Assembly: GCA_910579395.1 (NCBI GenBank)
Contig: CAJTUC010000019.1
Location: 1-64,000, forward strand
DNA: 64,000 nucleotides
Source of the DNA: an uncultured Lachnospiraceae bacterium
Lineage (GTDB): Bacteria; Bacillota; Clostridia; Lachnospirales; Lachnospiraceae
Direction of reading: 5' to 3'
Below the pieces are notes generated by a model that saw only the letters and a list, made by a program, of their open reading frames with translations, searched no databases and was not told the origin of the DNA. The number at the start of each line of letters is the position of its first letter. Within the stretch, counting starts at the first letter, position 1. The translations under genes and the position numbers were made by a program. Of the stretch, positions 23,949-32,972 are shown piece after piece.

Positions 23949-24422
23949 TTATAAGACAAATTCCATCGGCGTATATTTAATACCATCTTTCTCCTCCTCC
24001 GGCCTTAAATCCCGGAACCCGAGTTTATGATAGAACGCCACCCCATAAGGAGCCGCATTCACCGTTATTTTACTGATACTCGTCTCTGAAAGCAGATATT
24101 CCTGTAAATATCCTATCAGAGCCCGGCCGATTCCCCGTCTATGATATTTCTCATCTACAAAAAGAAGAGAGATATGCGATGTATTCCGCAAGGTGAGCAT
24201 GCCGACGATCTGTTTCCTGTCCAATGCTACAAACATCTGATAAACTCCCATAATGAACATACGATGCAGCGTCGTATCCGTAATAAAATCTTCAAAGTTC
24301 CGGACCCCCTCTGCCGTATAAACATCCGCCTCGAACTGCATGAACGTTTTCCACGCCAATGCCATCGCATCATCCCATTCATCCCGATATGCGCTCCTGA
24401 TCGGATATAGAACCTGTGACAT
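23949..24422 (-). CDS. GNAT-family N-acetyltransferase
   Basis: A 157-residue protein with the acetyl-CoA pyrophosphate loop YHRRGIGRALI (about 112-122), preceded by a beta strand with SLLFVDEKY and followed by ITVNAAPYGVAFYHKLGFRD, the conserved end of GNAT domains. The substrate cannot be deduced. It is 41 nt upstream of the HD-GYP gene and 27 nt downstream of the dehydrogenase gene, so the three are probably one operon. The ATG follows GGAAGGGAGAGG. Confidence 0.9.
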   Translation of the reverse strand: MSQVLYPIRSAYRDEWDDAMALAWKTFMQFEADVYTAEGVRNFEDFITDTTLHRMFIMGVYQMFVALDRKQIVGMLTLRNTSHISLLFVDEKYHRRGIGRALIGYLQEYLLSETSISKITVNAAPYGVAFYHKLGFRDLRPEEEKDGIKYTPMEFVL

Positions 24423-24449
24423 ACCTCTCCCTTCCTTCTATATTTTATT

Positions 24450-25433
24450 CTAACGTATTTCCGTACGATTTACAAGCGGGAGTCCATTTTCCAGCGCATA
24501 GGCATTTTCCAGCGTTTCTTTGGCAATCGCCTGCATGGCTTCTTTTGTTAAAAAGCCCATATGCGAAGTGATCAGCACATTTGGAAAGGTCATCAGCCTT
24601 GCAAGCTTTTCATCATGAATGATCTCGTTGGATCTGTCCTCATAAAAAATACCCTCTTCTTCCTCGTATACATCCAGGCCGACACCGCCGAATTTTCCTT
24701 TGACCAGGCCGTCGATCAGTGCGTCCGTATCGATCAGGCTTCCCCTCGATGTATTGATCAGGTAAACGCCGTCTTTCATCTTACCGATAGAATCCTCATT
24801 GATAATATGCCTCGTCCCGGAAGTCAGCGGACAATGCAGAGATATCACATCGGATTTCCTGAAAATTTCTTCCGGCTCCACATAATCGACTTCGAGCTTC
24901 GTATTCGGATAGGGATCATAGGCCAGTACCTGCATACCGAATCCGTTGCAGATTCTGATCATTGCCTGCCCAATCTTACCGGTCCCGATAATACCGGCTG
25001 TCTTATGATACAAATCTACTCCCATCAAGCCGTTCAGGCTCATATTGAAATCTCTTGTTCTCCCATAGGCTCTGTGGATATGACGGTTCACCGTAAGCAG
25101 CATTCCCATCGCGAACTCCGCCACCGCCTCCGGTGAATAACTCGGAACACGCAGAATCAGAATTTTATCTTCCGCCGCCTTAACATCCACATGGTTAAAT
25201 CCTGCACTTCGAAGCAAAATCGCCTTTACCTTCATTTCATACAGCTTATCTATCATTTCCGCCGTAATATAATCATTCACAAAAATGCAGACAGCATCAT
25301 AATTTGCTGCCAGATTAATCGTCTCTTCCTGAAAGGGCACCTCATAAAAACGGATGTCGAATCCATATTCTTTTCCCATCGGTTCAAACCATATTTTATC
25401 ATACGGCTTCGTACTGAAAAATGCGATTTTCAT
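24450..25433 (-). CDS. D-2-hydroxyacid dehydrogenase (D-lactate dehydrogenase type)
   Basis: A 327-residue NAD-dependent enzyme that reduces 2-keto acids, most likely pyruvate to D-lactate. The nucleotide loop is GTGKIG (150-155). Catalytic residues are Arg230 (NTSRGSLID), the Glu in DVYEEEEG (about 257) and His291 (ITSHMGF). The sequence DVISLHCPLTSGTRHIIN is typical of the LdhA branch. ATG 25433 (MKIAFFSTKPYDK) follows GGAGAAAA; a longer reading would add 34 low-quality residues. It heads a likely operon with GNAT and HD-GYP genes. Confidence 0.9.
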   Translation of the reverse strand: MKIAFFSTKPYDKIWFEPMGKEYGFDIRFYEVPFQEETINLAANYDAVCIFVNDYITAEMIDKLYEMKVKAILLRSAGFNHVDVKAAEDKILILRVPSYSPEAVAEFAMGMLLTVNRHIHRAYGRTRDFNMSLNGLMGVDLYHKTAGIIGTGKIGQAMIRICNGFGMQVLAYDPYPNTKLEVDYVEPEEIFRKSDVISLHCPLTSGTRHIINEDSIGKMKDGVYLINTSRGSLIDTDALIDGLVKGKFGGVGLDVYEEEEGIFYEDRSNEIIHDEKLARLMTFPNVLITSHMGFLTKEAMQAIAKETLENAYALENGLPLVNRTEIR

Positions 25434-25598
25434 AATGACATTTTCTCCTTTTTCTTTTTTCCTATAAAGATATTCCACAAATTTTATTTTATCAAGTTTT
25501 TGACTCATTTTATAGGATAAATCTAGTATAAGCAAAAGAAAATATTTTCATTCCTGCACACAGAAGCCCTTTCTGTGGAAAATTTCTCACAATATAAA

Positions 25599-25623
25599 AA
25601 ATCGAGTGCCTGCGCACTCGATT
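25599..25623 (-). terminator. Terminator after the DUF1002 gene
   Basis: Minus-strand AAATCGAGTGC/GCACTCGATTT (11 bp, 3-nt loop) followed by a T-tract. It closes the metG-hydrolase-DUF1002 run. Confidence 0.9.
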
Positions 25624-25626
25624 TAT

Positions 25627-25645
25627 GAGAATGCCCCGCATTCTC
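25627..25645 (-). repeat. Isolated GAGAATGC hairpin module
   Basis: GAGAATGC (25627-25634) and GCATTCTC (25638-25645), the lateral hairpin of the multibranch element, stands alone between the DUF1002 stop and the terminator. Confidence 0.45.
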
Positions 25646-25686
25646 CATGAATAATATTTCCCTTACGAAAAAACTCCTGAAACTTT

Positions 25687-26625
25687 TTAAGAAAAAAGAT
25701 TTCTAAAAAATTCCGATACGGAAGTCTTCATATTTTCAAAAAAACCTTTGACCGCCGATGTCAATGCGCTCTCAACCGCTTCATTGATCGCCTCATTCGC
25801 ATTCTCCACAATGCTGAGTCCATATTTTTCATACAGAGCCTGCGCCTGCTCCAGAAGATAATCCGCATTGAGCCCAAGTGAATCCAGTTTCTTCAACAAT
25901 GCAATGATCTTCTGTTTATCTTCTTCCGTCAGGCTGATACCGAAGGTCTGCTCGCCTTCCGCGATTGCTGCCCGGATGCTCTCTTCGTCGCCAATATCCA
26001 GCTCTCCGCCCGCAACTTTTCCTTTCAGCCATGCAATCAATGCTTCCGCCTCATCCGAACCGGACTCACCCTGTATGCTTTCCGCCAATTCTCCTGTCGT
26101 GATCAGTTCATCCAGCGCCGTATCGAGCAGCGTATCCGATACCGTTTCACCCGACATCGCTTCGTATGCTTTCAACGCTCCGATCAATCCCGCCGTCCCC
26201 GAAATCGGCGTCGGTCCGACGACCAGCACATCCATATCCTTCATTCCGGCAGTCAGCAGCGCATTCCGGTACATCCCGGTAGTACAGTAATTGATATTCT
26301 GGGTCGTTACTTTAACGCCGCTGCCTTCCGCCGCCTTCGTAAGCTTTACACTGGATAAAGATTTGCTCCCGATGACAGAAGCGTCCAGATACGCATCCAG
26401 ATACGCGTGCTCTGTCTCATTCGTAATGGACAGCACCGTACAGTCCGCCAGTTCAGCTTCCGTCAGCCCCATCAGCTGCAGTACTCCAGCCCGCTGCTCC
26501 GCAGACAGGTCAGCTCCCAGCACGACAACCGTATCTTTCGTCTCCGCTGCCTTTGCCGTCATTCCCGTGATACCACAAAGCAAAAGTATCAGAAATGCCG
26601 TAAAGGTTCCAAACCACTTTTTCAT
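25687..26625 (-). CDS. Secreted DUF1002-like protein
   Basis: A 312-residue exported protein with a signal peptide ending near AKAAETK (about 27). The next part (DTVVVLGADLSAEQRAGVLQ, LSITNETEHAYLDAYL, VKVTTQNINYCTTGMYRNAL and VLVVGPTPISGTAGLIGALK) is the typical core of DUF1002 proteins of Firmicutes. The C-terminal half is helical and acidic. Function is unknown for the family. It lies 36 nt downstream of the lipase-like gene and is followed by a hairpin module and a terminator. Confidence 0.85.
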   Translation of the reverse strand: MKKWFGTFTAFLILLLCGITGMTAKAAETKDTVVVLGADLSAEQRAGVLQLMGLTEAELADCTVLSITNETEHAYLDAYLDASVIGSKSLSSVKLTKAAEGSGVKVTTQNINYCTTGMYRNALLTAGMKDMDVLVVGPTPISGTAGLIGALKAYEAMSGETVSDTLLDTALDELITTGELAESIQGESGSDEAEALIAWLKGKVAGGELDIGDEESIRAAIAEGEQTFGISLTEEDKQKIIALLKKLDSLGLNADYLLEQAQALYEKYGLSIVENANEAINEAVESALTSAVKGFFENMKTSVSEFFRNLFS

Positions 26626-26661
26626 AAAATTAACCTTGCCTTCCTCATAGTGCTCTCCAGC

Positions 26662-27597
26662 CTAGCTTATATGTTGCAAAATCCACCGGTAAATATCTCC
26701 ATAGACCTGCTCTCTGTCAATTTCGTTCAACAATTCATGGCGGTCCTTTTCATACAATTTCATCTGCACATTCTGCATACCATGCTCCTGATAGGAATGA
26801 TATACTTTTTCAACGCTCTCCCCATAATTCCCGACCGGGTCATCCGCACCGGAAACAAGCAGGATTGGGAGCTGCTTCGGCATCTTCTCCAGTTTTCCTT
26901 CATCATAACAGTTATGAATCAGTTCAAAAAGCGCCGCAAAGCCATTCAAGGTAAATACGAAACCGCACAACGGATCCTCGATATAGCGGTCCACATTCTC
27001 CTCATTTCTTGAAAGCCAGTCAACCGCTGTTCTGGCGGGTTGGAACCGATCATTGAACTTGCCAAAAGATGCCTTATCAATGAACTTGCCGACATGTCTG
27101 GAGCCGCAGAATACTTTCTGAACTGCTGTGACTGTTCTTGCGGTCATCAGTGTAAACTTCGACTGCATTCCTGTACCGACGATGACAGCGCCGCCTACAC
27201 CGCTCCCATAGTTGAACAGATAATTTCTGGTAATAAAAGAGCCCATGCTGTGCCCCATGATCAGATAGAGAATCCCGGGATACTGCTCCTGTATGATTTT
27301 CTTTAAACGGTGTACATCCCTCACCAAAACGCCCGCTGCATCCTCTTCGCAGAAATAACCGTATGTGCCGCCATCCGGCACCGACTTTCCATGTCCAAGA
27401 TGATCTTCTCCCACGACGAGTATACCCTTTTGGGCCAGAAATTTGGCAAACTCGTCATAGCGTTCGATATGTTCCGCCATTCCGTGTACGATCTGAAAAA
27501 TACAGACGGGCCTTTCCACGTCAGGAATCCATTTGACCGCATGTATTCTGTTCTGTCGGTCTCTTGAATCAAAATAGAACTCTTCTTTCCGTATCAT
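26662..27597 (-). CDS. Alpha/beta hydrolase, lysophospholipase or monoacylglycerol lipase type
   Basis: A 311-residue serine hydrolase. The nucleophile elbow is GHSMGS (Ser117), the oxyanion region VHGMAEHIERYDEFA (about 38-52) and the DHLGHGKSVP block are typical of the monoacylglycerol-lipase group. The Asp in SGADDPVG and His in DRHELLNE complete the triad. It has no signal peptide and probably acts on lipid monoesters in the cell. It lies 29 nt downstream of metG and upstream of DUF1002 on the same strand. Confidence 0.9.
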   Translation of the reverse strand: MIRKEEFYFDSRDRQNRIHAVKWIPDVERPVCIFQIVHGMAEHIERYDEFAKFLAQKGILVVGEDHLGHGKSVPDGGTYGYFCEEDAAGVLVRDVHRLKKIIQEQYPGILYLIMGHSMGSFITRNYLFNYGSGVGGAVIVGTGMQSKFTLMTARTVTAVQKVFCGSRHVGKFIDKASFGKFNDRFQPARTAVDWLSRNEENVDRYIEDPLCGFVFTLNGFAALFELIHNCYDEGKLEKMPKQLPILLVSGADDPVGNYGESVEKVYHSYQEHGMQNVQMKLYEKDRHELLNEIDREQVYGDIYRWILQHIS

Positions 27598-27626
27598 ATC
27601 ATACTGCCTTTCCTATCAATTTCTTT

Positions 27627-29666
27627 TTAACAGATTTCCGCGCCCGCAGTCATTGTTCTCTCCGGTGTCATGAGCGCCAGCTTTCCGTCCGCGTCTTCCG
27701 CACACAATAACATTCCTTCCGATGTCATTCCCGCAATTTCTCTTGGCGCCAGATTGGTCAGCACCATTACTTTTTTCCCGACCATTTCTTCCGCACTGTA
27801 ATGCTGCTTGATCCCCGATAAAATCTGCTTTACGGAAGAACCGACACGCACCTGTGAGCAGAGCAGTTTCTTCGACTTTGGCACTTCCCTGCACTCCAGA
27901 ATCTCTCCCACCTGGAACTGACACTTGTTAAAATCATCGTAGGAAATCGTCGCTTTCGGCTCGATATCCATGACATTCTCCGCCTCTGCCTCTTTTTCTT
28001 CCGAACCTGCCTCAACGGCTGTTTCTCCTGTTTCGGTCGCCTTCCGCTCTGCGAACATCGCCTCTGCCTTCTCCATGACTTCCTTGAAATCACGACGTAC
28101 AAAAAGTATCTCCGGCGCGTCCGTCACCCGGTTGCCGGACGGATAAAAACTGGATGCTTTCATTATATCCTGATTCTTCGCGCATTCTTCAAGCGTTTCA
28201 AAATCAATCAGCTGTGCATGAAGCTGCTCCGCAATCTTTGCGGCTGTCTCCGGCATAAAAGGCTCTAACAGACTGGCTCCTGTCAAAATACCGTTCAGCA
28301 GATTATAGAGAACCGTCGCAAGCCGATCCTTCTTCGCCTCATCCTTAGCCAAAGCCCAGGGCATCGTCTCATCAATATATTTATTGCAGCGCTTAAATAA
28401 TACAAAAACTTCCGTAATGGCATCCGCCACACGCAGATGGTCCATCTTCTCACGGACCCTTGCATAAATATTTACAAGGACTTCCCACAAATCGGCATCC
28501 ACATCCTCTTCGATTGCTGCCACACCGACTTTTGTATTTTCCACGACACCGCCAAAATATTTGTTACTCATGGAAATCGTTCTGTTCACCAGGTTGCCAA
28601 GCGTATTGGCAAGGTCGGAATTGAACCGTTCCACCATCAGATCCCATGTGATAACACCGTCATTCTCAAAAGGCATCTCATGCAGTACAAAATAACGGAC
28701 CGCATCCACACCGAAAAAGCTGATCAAATCTTCTGCATAAATCACATTTCCTTTGGATTTACTCATCTTGCCGTCGCCCTGCAGCAGCCATGGATGCCCG
28801 AAAATCTGCTTCGGAAGCGGCTCTCCCAATGCCATCAGGAAAATAGGCCAGTATATCGTATGGAAACGAATGATATCTTTGCCGATCAAATGCAGATCTG
28901 CAGGCCACAGTTTCCGATACTGCCCTGTACTGTTTCCATCCGCATCATAACCGATACCTGTAATATAATTCGACAGTGCATCCAGCCATACATAGACAAC
29001 ATGCTTCTCATCGAAATCCACCGGAATACCCCATTTAAAAGATGTTCTGGATACGCACAAATCCTGTAAGCCGGGAAGCAGGAAATTATTCATCATCTCG
29101 TTTTTCCGGGATACCGGCTGAATAAATTCCGGATGGCTGTTGATATGTTTAATCAGTCTGTCGGCATACTTGCTCATTTTGAAGAAATAAGCTTCCTCTT
29201 TGGCCGGCTTGACCTCCCGCCCGCAGTCCGGACACTTACCGTCCACCAGCTGGGATTCTGTCCAGAAAGATTCACAGGGTGTACAGTAAAGCCCCTCATA
29301 AGAGCCTTTGTAAATATCGCCCTGCTCATACAGCTTCTTAAAAATTTTCTGCACCTGTCTTTCATGATATTCGTCAGTCGTCCGAATGAACTTATCATAA
29401 GAAGTATTCAAAGAGTCGCAGATTGAACGAATGGTTCCTGCTACGCCGTCTACAAACTGTTTGGGCGTGATACCCGCTTCCTGCGCTTTTAACTCTATCT
29501 TCTGACCATGCTCATCGGTTCCTGTCTGGAAAAAGACCTCATAGCCGTCTTTTCTCTTGAATCTGGCAATGCTGTCCGCCAATACGATCTCATAACTGTT
29601 CCCGATATGGGGCTTGCCGGACGTATAGGCGATCGCCGTTGTAATATAGTATTTTCCTTTGTTCAT
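27627..29666 (-). CDS. metG: Methionyl-tRNA synthetase
   Basis: A 679-residue class I synthetase that charges tRNA-Met. The HIGH motif appears as HIGN (20-23). A zinc knuckle has Cys128, Cys131, Cys145 and Cys148 (CTPC...CPDC). KMSKS is at 300-304. After an acidic linker of about 50 residues the C-terminal 110 residues form the tRNA-binding OB domain (FNKCQFQVGEILECREVPKS...). This domain organisation is the dimeric Bacillus-like form. Expression is controlled by a T-box leader directly upstream. The ATG follows AAAGGAAGGG. Confidence 0.97.
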   Translation of the reverse strand: MNKGKYYITTAIAYTSGKPHIGNSYEIVLADSIARFKRKDGYEVFFQTGTDEHGQKIELKAQEAGITPKQFVDGVAGTIRSICDSLNTSYDKFIRTTDEYHERQVQKIFKKLYEQGDIYKGSYEGLYCTPCESFWTESQLVDGKCPDCGREVKPAKEEAYFFKMSKYADRLIKHINSHPEFIQPVSRKNEMMNNFLLPGLQDLCVSRTSFKWGIPVDFDEKHVVYVWLDALSNYITGIGYDADGNSTGQYRKLWPADLHLIGKDIIRFHTIYWPIFLMALGEPLPKQIFGHPWLLQGDGKMSKSKGNVIYAEDLISFFGVDAVRYFVLHEMPFENDGVITWDLMVERFNSDLANTLGNLVNRTISMSNKYFGGVVENTKVGVAAIEEDVDADLWEVLVNIYARVREKMDHLRVADAITEVFVLFKRCNKYIDETMPWALAKDEAKKDRLATVLYNLLNGILTGASLLEPFMPETAAKIAEQLHAQLIDFETLEECAKNQDIMKASSFYPSGNRVTDAPEILFVRRDFKEVMEKAEAMFAERKATETGETAVEAGSEEKEAEAENVMDIEPKATISYDDFNKCQFQVGEILECREVPKSKKLLCSQVRVGSSVKQILSGIKQHYSAEEMVGKKVMVLTNLAPREIAGMTSEGMLLCAEDADGKLALMTPERTMTAGAEIC

Positions 29667-29738
29667 GTTATCCCTTCCTTTCTCACGCTTTGCAATTCAG
29701 AAATTCCGCTTCTTTAAAGCAGCACAATTTTTTCATTT

Positions 29739-30044
29739 AAAAAACCGCCCTCTCATATTCTTTCAAAATATAAGAAGACGGCTATTGACCGTGTTACCAC
29801 TTCTTTTCACTATGCCCTCGCGGACACAGCCTCATCAGGTACCTCACGATACCCTGCCGCTATAACAGGCGGAACCTGTTGCACCCTCACCAATAGGCTC
29901 GGGCACACCGCTCAGAAGCCATCTTCGGTATGTTCCTTCTCCATCCCTCTCAGCAGTCGCAGCATTACGGGCACTCATGCGCAGCAGGATGTTCTCTGTA
30001 AAGAACTTGCATACTTACTCTCTTCATCATTGCCTTTTCTATAT
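29739..30044 (-). promoter_or_regulatory. T-box riboswitch of metG
   Basis: On the minus strand a roughly 300-nt leader begins with a Stem I region (GATGAAGAGAGTAAG...). It contains the T-box sequence GTGGTAACACGGT at 29788-29800, and ends in a terminator (29739-29783) whose 5' arm CCGTCTTC competes with the T-box antiterminator and whose 3' side GAGGGCGG runs into six T. Uncharged tRNA paired to the specifier and T-box lets metG be transcribed. Methionine specificity is inferred from metG; an ATG in the GAAGATGGC segment of Stem I could be the specifier. Confidence 0.88.
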
Positions 30045-30050
30045 AGTGTT

Positions 30051-30078
30051 AGCCTATCATAAAGATTTTATGTTGTCA
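30051..30078 (-). promoter_or_regulatory. Promoter of the metG leader
   Basis: Minus-strand TTGACA (30078-30073), 16-nt spacer, TAGGCT (30056-30051). The -35 is perfect and the -10 weak, with transcription starting at about 30044, where the T-box RNA should begin. Confidence 0.6.
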
Positions 30079-30254
30079 ATTGGGAGCGGACGTTAATTCT
30101 TTTACAATTTTCTGCACTCCTATTTTTCCCGCATAGATTTCTTTCTTCCGCACAAACTATATCTGTCCGGTAAAAAATTTCCGATGAAAACCATAAAAGC
30201 AGCCTGAAAGCTGCTTCTGAACTTGAATTTTAAACAGAAATGGAGGATTTATTC

Positions 30255-30557
30255 ATGAAAGATATCGATAAAGACACCTTGAGCGAGGCTCTCGCAAGGA
30301 ATACGCTGGATGACATCCCCCAGCCCAAAAGCGATGCAAAAGAAATTGTCGGTCTGGTAAAAAGCAGCGGACGTATCAACGGATATCAATTATCCGACGG
30401 CTCCACCGTTTCCAAAGAAGAGGGTGTCGCCCTTGCAAAAGACGGGGAAATCAAAGGCGTCGGAATCGCTCACAGGAAAGATACGGAATATTTGAAATCG
30501 ATTCCCGACGGTTCCGAAAATAACAATCTCGGAAATCTCTCTTCTGTATCCGGCTAA
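30255..30557 (+). CDS. Small DUF3892-like protein
   Basis: A 100-residue acidic soluble protein. The core RINGYQLSDGSTVSKEEGVA and LAKDGEIKGVGIAHRKDTEY and LKSIPDG matches the DUF3892 pattern (a short beta-rich domain of unknown role). The start is the ATG at 30255, with GGAGG at 30242-30246. A hairpin AGCAGC/GCTGCT lies about 40 nt upstream. It is transcribed divergently from metG and stands alone. I know of no experimental function. Confidence 0.8.
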   Translation: MKDIDKDTLSEALARNTLDDIPQPKSDAKEIVGLVKSSGRINGYQLSDGSTVSKEEGVALAKDGEIKGVGIAHRKDTEYLKSIPDGSENNNLGNLSSVSG

Positions 30558-30591
30558 TTTTCTATGAAAGTCTACTTATAAGGACAAATAA

Positions 30592-30634
30592 AAGCAGTGA
30601 ACGCGATAATTACTTCATTTCCCGTTCACTGCTT
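30592..30634 (-). terminator. Terminator between convergent genes
   Basis: AAGCAGTGAACG (30592-30603) pairs perfectly with CGTTCACTGCTT (30623-30634). The T-tract is on the minus-strand side (CTTTTATTT), so it would stop the coiled-coil gene transcript after a roughly 250-nt 3' region. The rest of 30558-30845 (288 nt) shows nothing I can support; a 29-codon minus-strand frame there lacks a ribosome binding site. Confidence 0.65.
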
Positions 30635-30845
30635 ATGCTGGTTATCATGCACGCCTCTATTATGCCTTATTAAAATTCAATAATTCCTTGGAGAACAATA
30701 TTTCTGCAAGAGTTCCATTTCCAGGCCTGTGTCTGATTTCTGTTTAAAGAAGTGATAGGATTCCATTGAGAAGCGATTGCCCTTTACCCTTTTGTACTGA
30801 CGAAGCAGAAGGTCTCATATTCATGCTCATGAAAGTTTTTTTCAA

Positions 30846-31742
30846 TCATTGATTTTCATACAGATACAGCGTATGAGCCGCTTCATCATATCGGTACCGC
30901 AGCGTTTGTACTTTCAGCTCCTGAATCCGTTCCTGCGCATCCCCAATCTGTTTTTTTGTATCCTCTACCTGCCCCTTCGTATCACCCAGTTCTTTCTGCG
31001 TATCCTCAATCTGCTTTTTGGCATCATGAAGCTGCGTTATCATCTGCTGTATCTGGACATTCATGCTCTCGAATCGATTCGTGATATCAGATACATTCTG
31101 CTCGATAGAAGTTTTCAATGCACCCTGTATCTCCCCTATTTTTATTTTCAACTCGCTGTCCGTCGTTTCAAGAGCATCTATTTTGCTATAAATAGCCGAA
31201 ATATCAGTGTCAACCTGTCCCATCTGTTTTTCAATTTCACTGATTTGCTTCTGAATGACCGGAATTGTTTCGCTGTCCATTACCTTCACCAACTCATTCA
31301 GTTCATTCAGTGTATCTTGTGTATTCTGTATTTTCGTGAGGAAATTGGTGATACCACCCGCAATTTCTTCTACCTGCTCCCGCAGCAGAAGATTATCCTC
31401 CTGTACTGCAACGGTCGTTTCCAATGTTTCTTTGATGCGGGACATGGACTCGGATAATTCTTCTATCTTTTCTCCAAAATATTCTATGTCCATCAGGTAC
31501 TGCTGTTTTAACTCTTCCTCCACCGGATTTCCGGCAAGCATTGCTTCCGGCGTTTCCGTAAAGACCTCCGCTTTCATCTGTTCTCCTCCTGCATTCTTTT
31601 GCCAGAGCAGCATCAGGCACAAAATAATACTGGCTAATATCACTACACCGATTACATATAAAATTGCAAAATTCCCATTTTTTTCCGGATCATTTCTTCT
31701 CTCGCTGATATAATCCGACACTTTTGTCATAAATTCTCTCAT
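30846..31742 (-). CDS. Single-pass membrane coiled-coil protein, function unknown
   Basis: A 298-residue protein with a cytoplasmic N-terminus of about 25 residues, one membrane helix (FAILYVIGVVILASIILCLM, about 25-46) and a long external alpha-helical part. Residues 75-280 show near-continuous heptads, such as QKQISEIEKQMGQVD and KKQIEDTQKELGDTKGQVED, including a KKQIxDxQ/TK repeat. The tail LRYRYDEAAHTLYLYENQ looks like a small beta hairpin. It resembles no enzyme; a scaffold or length-sensing role in the cell wall zone is possible but unsupported. It has its own upstream region and stands alone. Confidence 0.7.
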   Translation of the reverse strand: MREFMTKVSDYISERRNDPEKNGNFAILYVIGVVILASIILCLMLLWQKNAGGEQMKAEVFTETPEAMLAGNPVEEELKQQYLMDIEYFGEKIEELSESMSRIKETLETTVAVQEDNLLLREQVEEIAGGITNFLTKIQNTQDTLNELNELVKVMDSETIPVIQKQISEIEKQMGQVDTDISAIYSKIDALETTDSELKIKIGEIQGALKTSIEQNVSDITNRFESMNVQIQQMITQLHDAKKQIEDTQKELGDTKGQVEDTKKQIGDAQERIQELKVQTLRYRYDEAAHTLYLYENQ

Positions 31743-32063
31743 ACTTATAGACTCTCCTTCTTTATTCTGTTCATTTTTGTATCAAATCATTTGGAATCAT
31801 GGCGAATCGCCGAATTACTTTGAGCTCAGATGTGAATGACTTCAAAAGATTGTAAATGTACGATATCAGAATTACTTTTCAAATGCAATATCGGAAATTT
31901 TCACAAACATTTCAAAAAAAGAGCCGGAAAAACACCGCTATGCCCGATGTATTCCGGCTTTTTATATGTCAAAAAGGTGGTTGCCTATCAATAATCTTTT
32001 TCTGTCAAAAAGTTTTCCTGCCAAAAAGTGTTTTATCCGTCAAAAGTTTTTTCAAGATAAAAT
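31743..32063. other. 321-nt intergenic region with repeats and terminator
   Basis: Contains the terminator of the pentose operon (31922-31959), four imperfect copies of TGTCAAAAAG (31968, 32003, 32019 with one change, and about 32038), and a small palindrome GGCGAATCGCC (31801-31811) upstream of the coiled-coil gene. No reading frame with a ribosome binding site was seen. Confidence 0.5.
31911..31963. terminator. Terminator of the pentose operon
   Basis: AGCCGGAA (31922-31929) pairs with TTCCGGCT (31952-31959). A run of A precedes and a run of T follows, so it can act in both directions. It lies about 100 nt after the map stop codon. Confidence 0.75.
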
Positions 32064-32936
32064 CTACCATGTAAGAACCTCGTACCCATCCTCAGTAACT
32101 GCCACGGTCACTTCCCACTGGGCGGAAGGCTGCCCGTCCTCGGTATATACGGTCCAGCCATTATCGTCGTCGATGTAAATATCTGCCTTTCCCATGTTGA
32201 CCATCGGCTCAATCGTAAATACCATGCCGGGCACCATCAGCATTTCCGTTCCGCGGCTCGTAACATAGCTGACAAAAGGTTCCTCATGAAATTCCAACCC
32301 GACGCCGTGTCCGCCGACTTCCCGAACGATGGAATAACCGTTCAACTTCGCATAGTCGTTGATGGCCTGCGCCATATCCCCCAGAAAATTCCAGGGTTTT
32401 ACCTGTTCCAGACCGATATCTAGGCATTTGCGCGCCTTCTCCACCAATTCCTTTGTCTTTGGTGCAACATTTCCCAGCATGAACATTCTGGATGAATCGG
32501 AAAAATAGCCTTGGTAGATTGTGGAAACATCCACATTAACAATATCGCCATCTTTCAAAATATCTTTTTCGGAAGGGATTCCGTGGCAGACCTGGTCATT
32601 GAGCGAAGTGCAGACACTTTTGGGAAAACCTTCATAGCCAAGAGTCGCCGGGATTCCGCCCATCTGCGCCGTCTTCTCGCAGACAAGGCGGTCAATTTCC
32701 TCGGTGGACATACCGATTCGAATATTCTCCGCTACATAATCGAGCACCGCAATATTAATCTTGCTGCTCTCCCTGATTCCTTCTATCTGCTCTTTCGATT
32801 TAAGAATGTCATGACTCGGTACGATATGGCCTTCCAGCGCATACTTCTGTATTTTTTCATCGAAAGCCATATGGCAGCTTTTATATTTACACCCGCTGTT
32901 ACACCAGCATGGGTCGTTTCTTCCCAATTTTTTCAT
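32064..32936 (-). CDS. map: Methionine aminopeptidase with SEC-C zinc motif
   Basis: A 290-residue type I enzyme that removes the initiator methionine. The N-terminal 25 residues carry the SEC-C motif GRNDPCWCNSGCKYKSCH, which binds zinc and is present in a subset of Firmicutes MetAPs. The catalytic core shows metal ligands in the expected order: DVSTIYQGYFSDSSRMF (two Asp), GGHGVGLEFHEEP (His), FTIEPMV (Glu) and the last Glu in AQWEVTVAV. It is the last gene of the pentose run, 36 nt after rpe. Confidence 0.95.
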   Translation of the reverse strand: MKKLGRNDPCWCNSGCKYKSCHMAFDEKIQKYALEGHIVPSHDILKSKEQIEGIRESSKINIAVLDYVAENIRIGMSTEEIDRLVCEKTAQMGGIPATLGYEGFPKSVCTSLNDQVCHGIPSEKDILKDGDIVNVDVSTIYQGYFSDSSRMFMLGNVAPKTKELVEKARKCLDIGLEQVKPWNFLGDMAQAINDYAKLNGYSIVREVGGHGVGLEFHEEPFVSYVTSRGTEMLMVPGMVFTIEPMVNMGKADIYIDDDNGWTVYTEDGQPSAQWEVTVAVTEDGYEVLTW

Positions 32937-32972
32937 TTTATGTCATTCCTTACTGTATCAATTTATTCAACT

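Noticed and set aside
30677..30766. A 29-codon minus-strand frame starting MESYHFFKQK in the 30558-30845 gap
   Set aside because: No Shine-Dalgarno sequence and no recognisable domain; it may be a relic of a common intergenic repeat.
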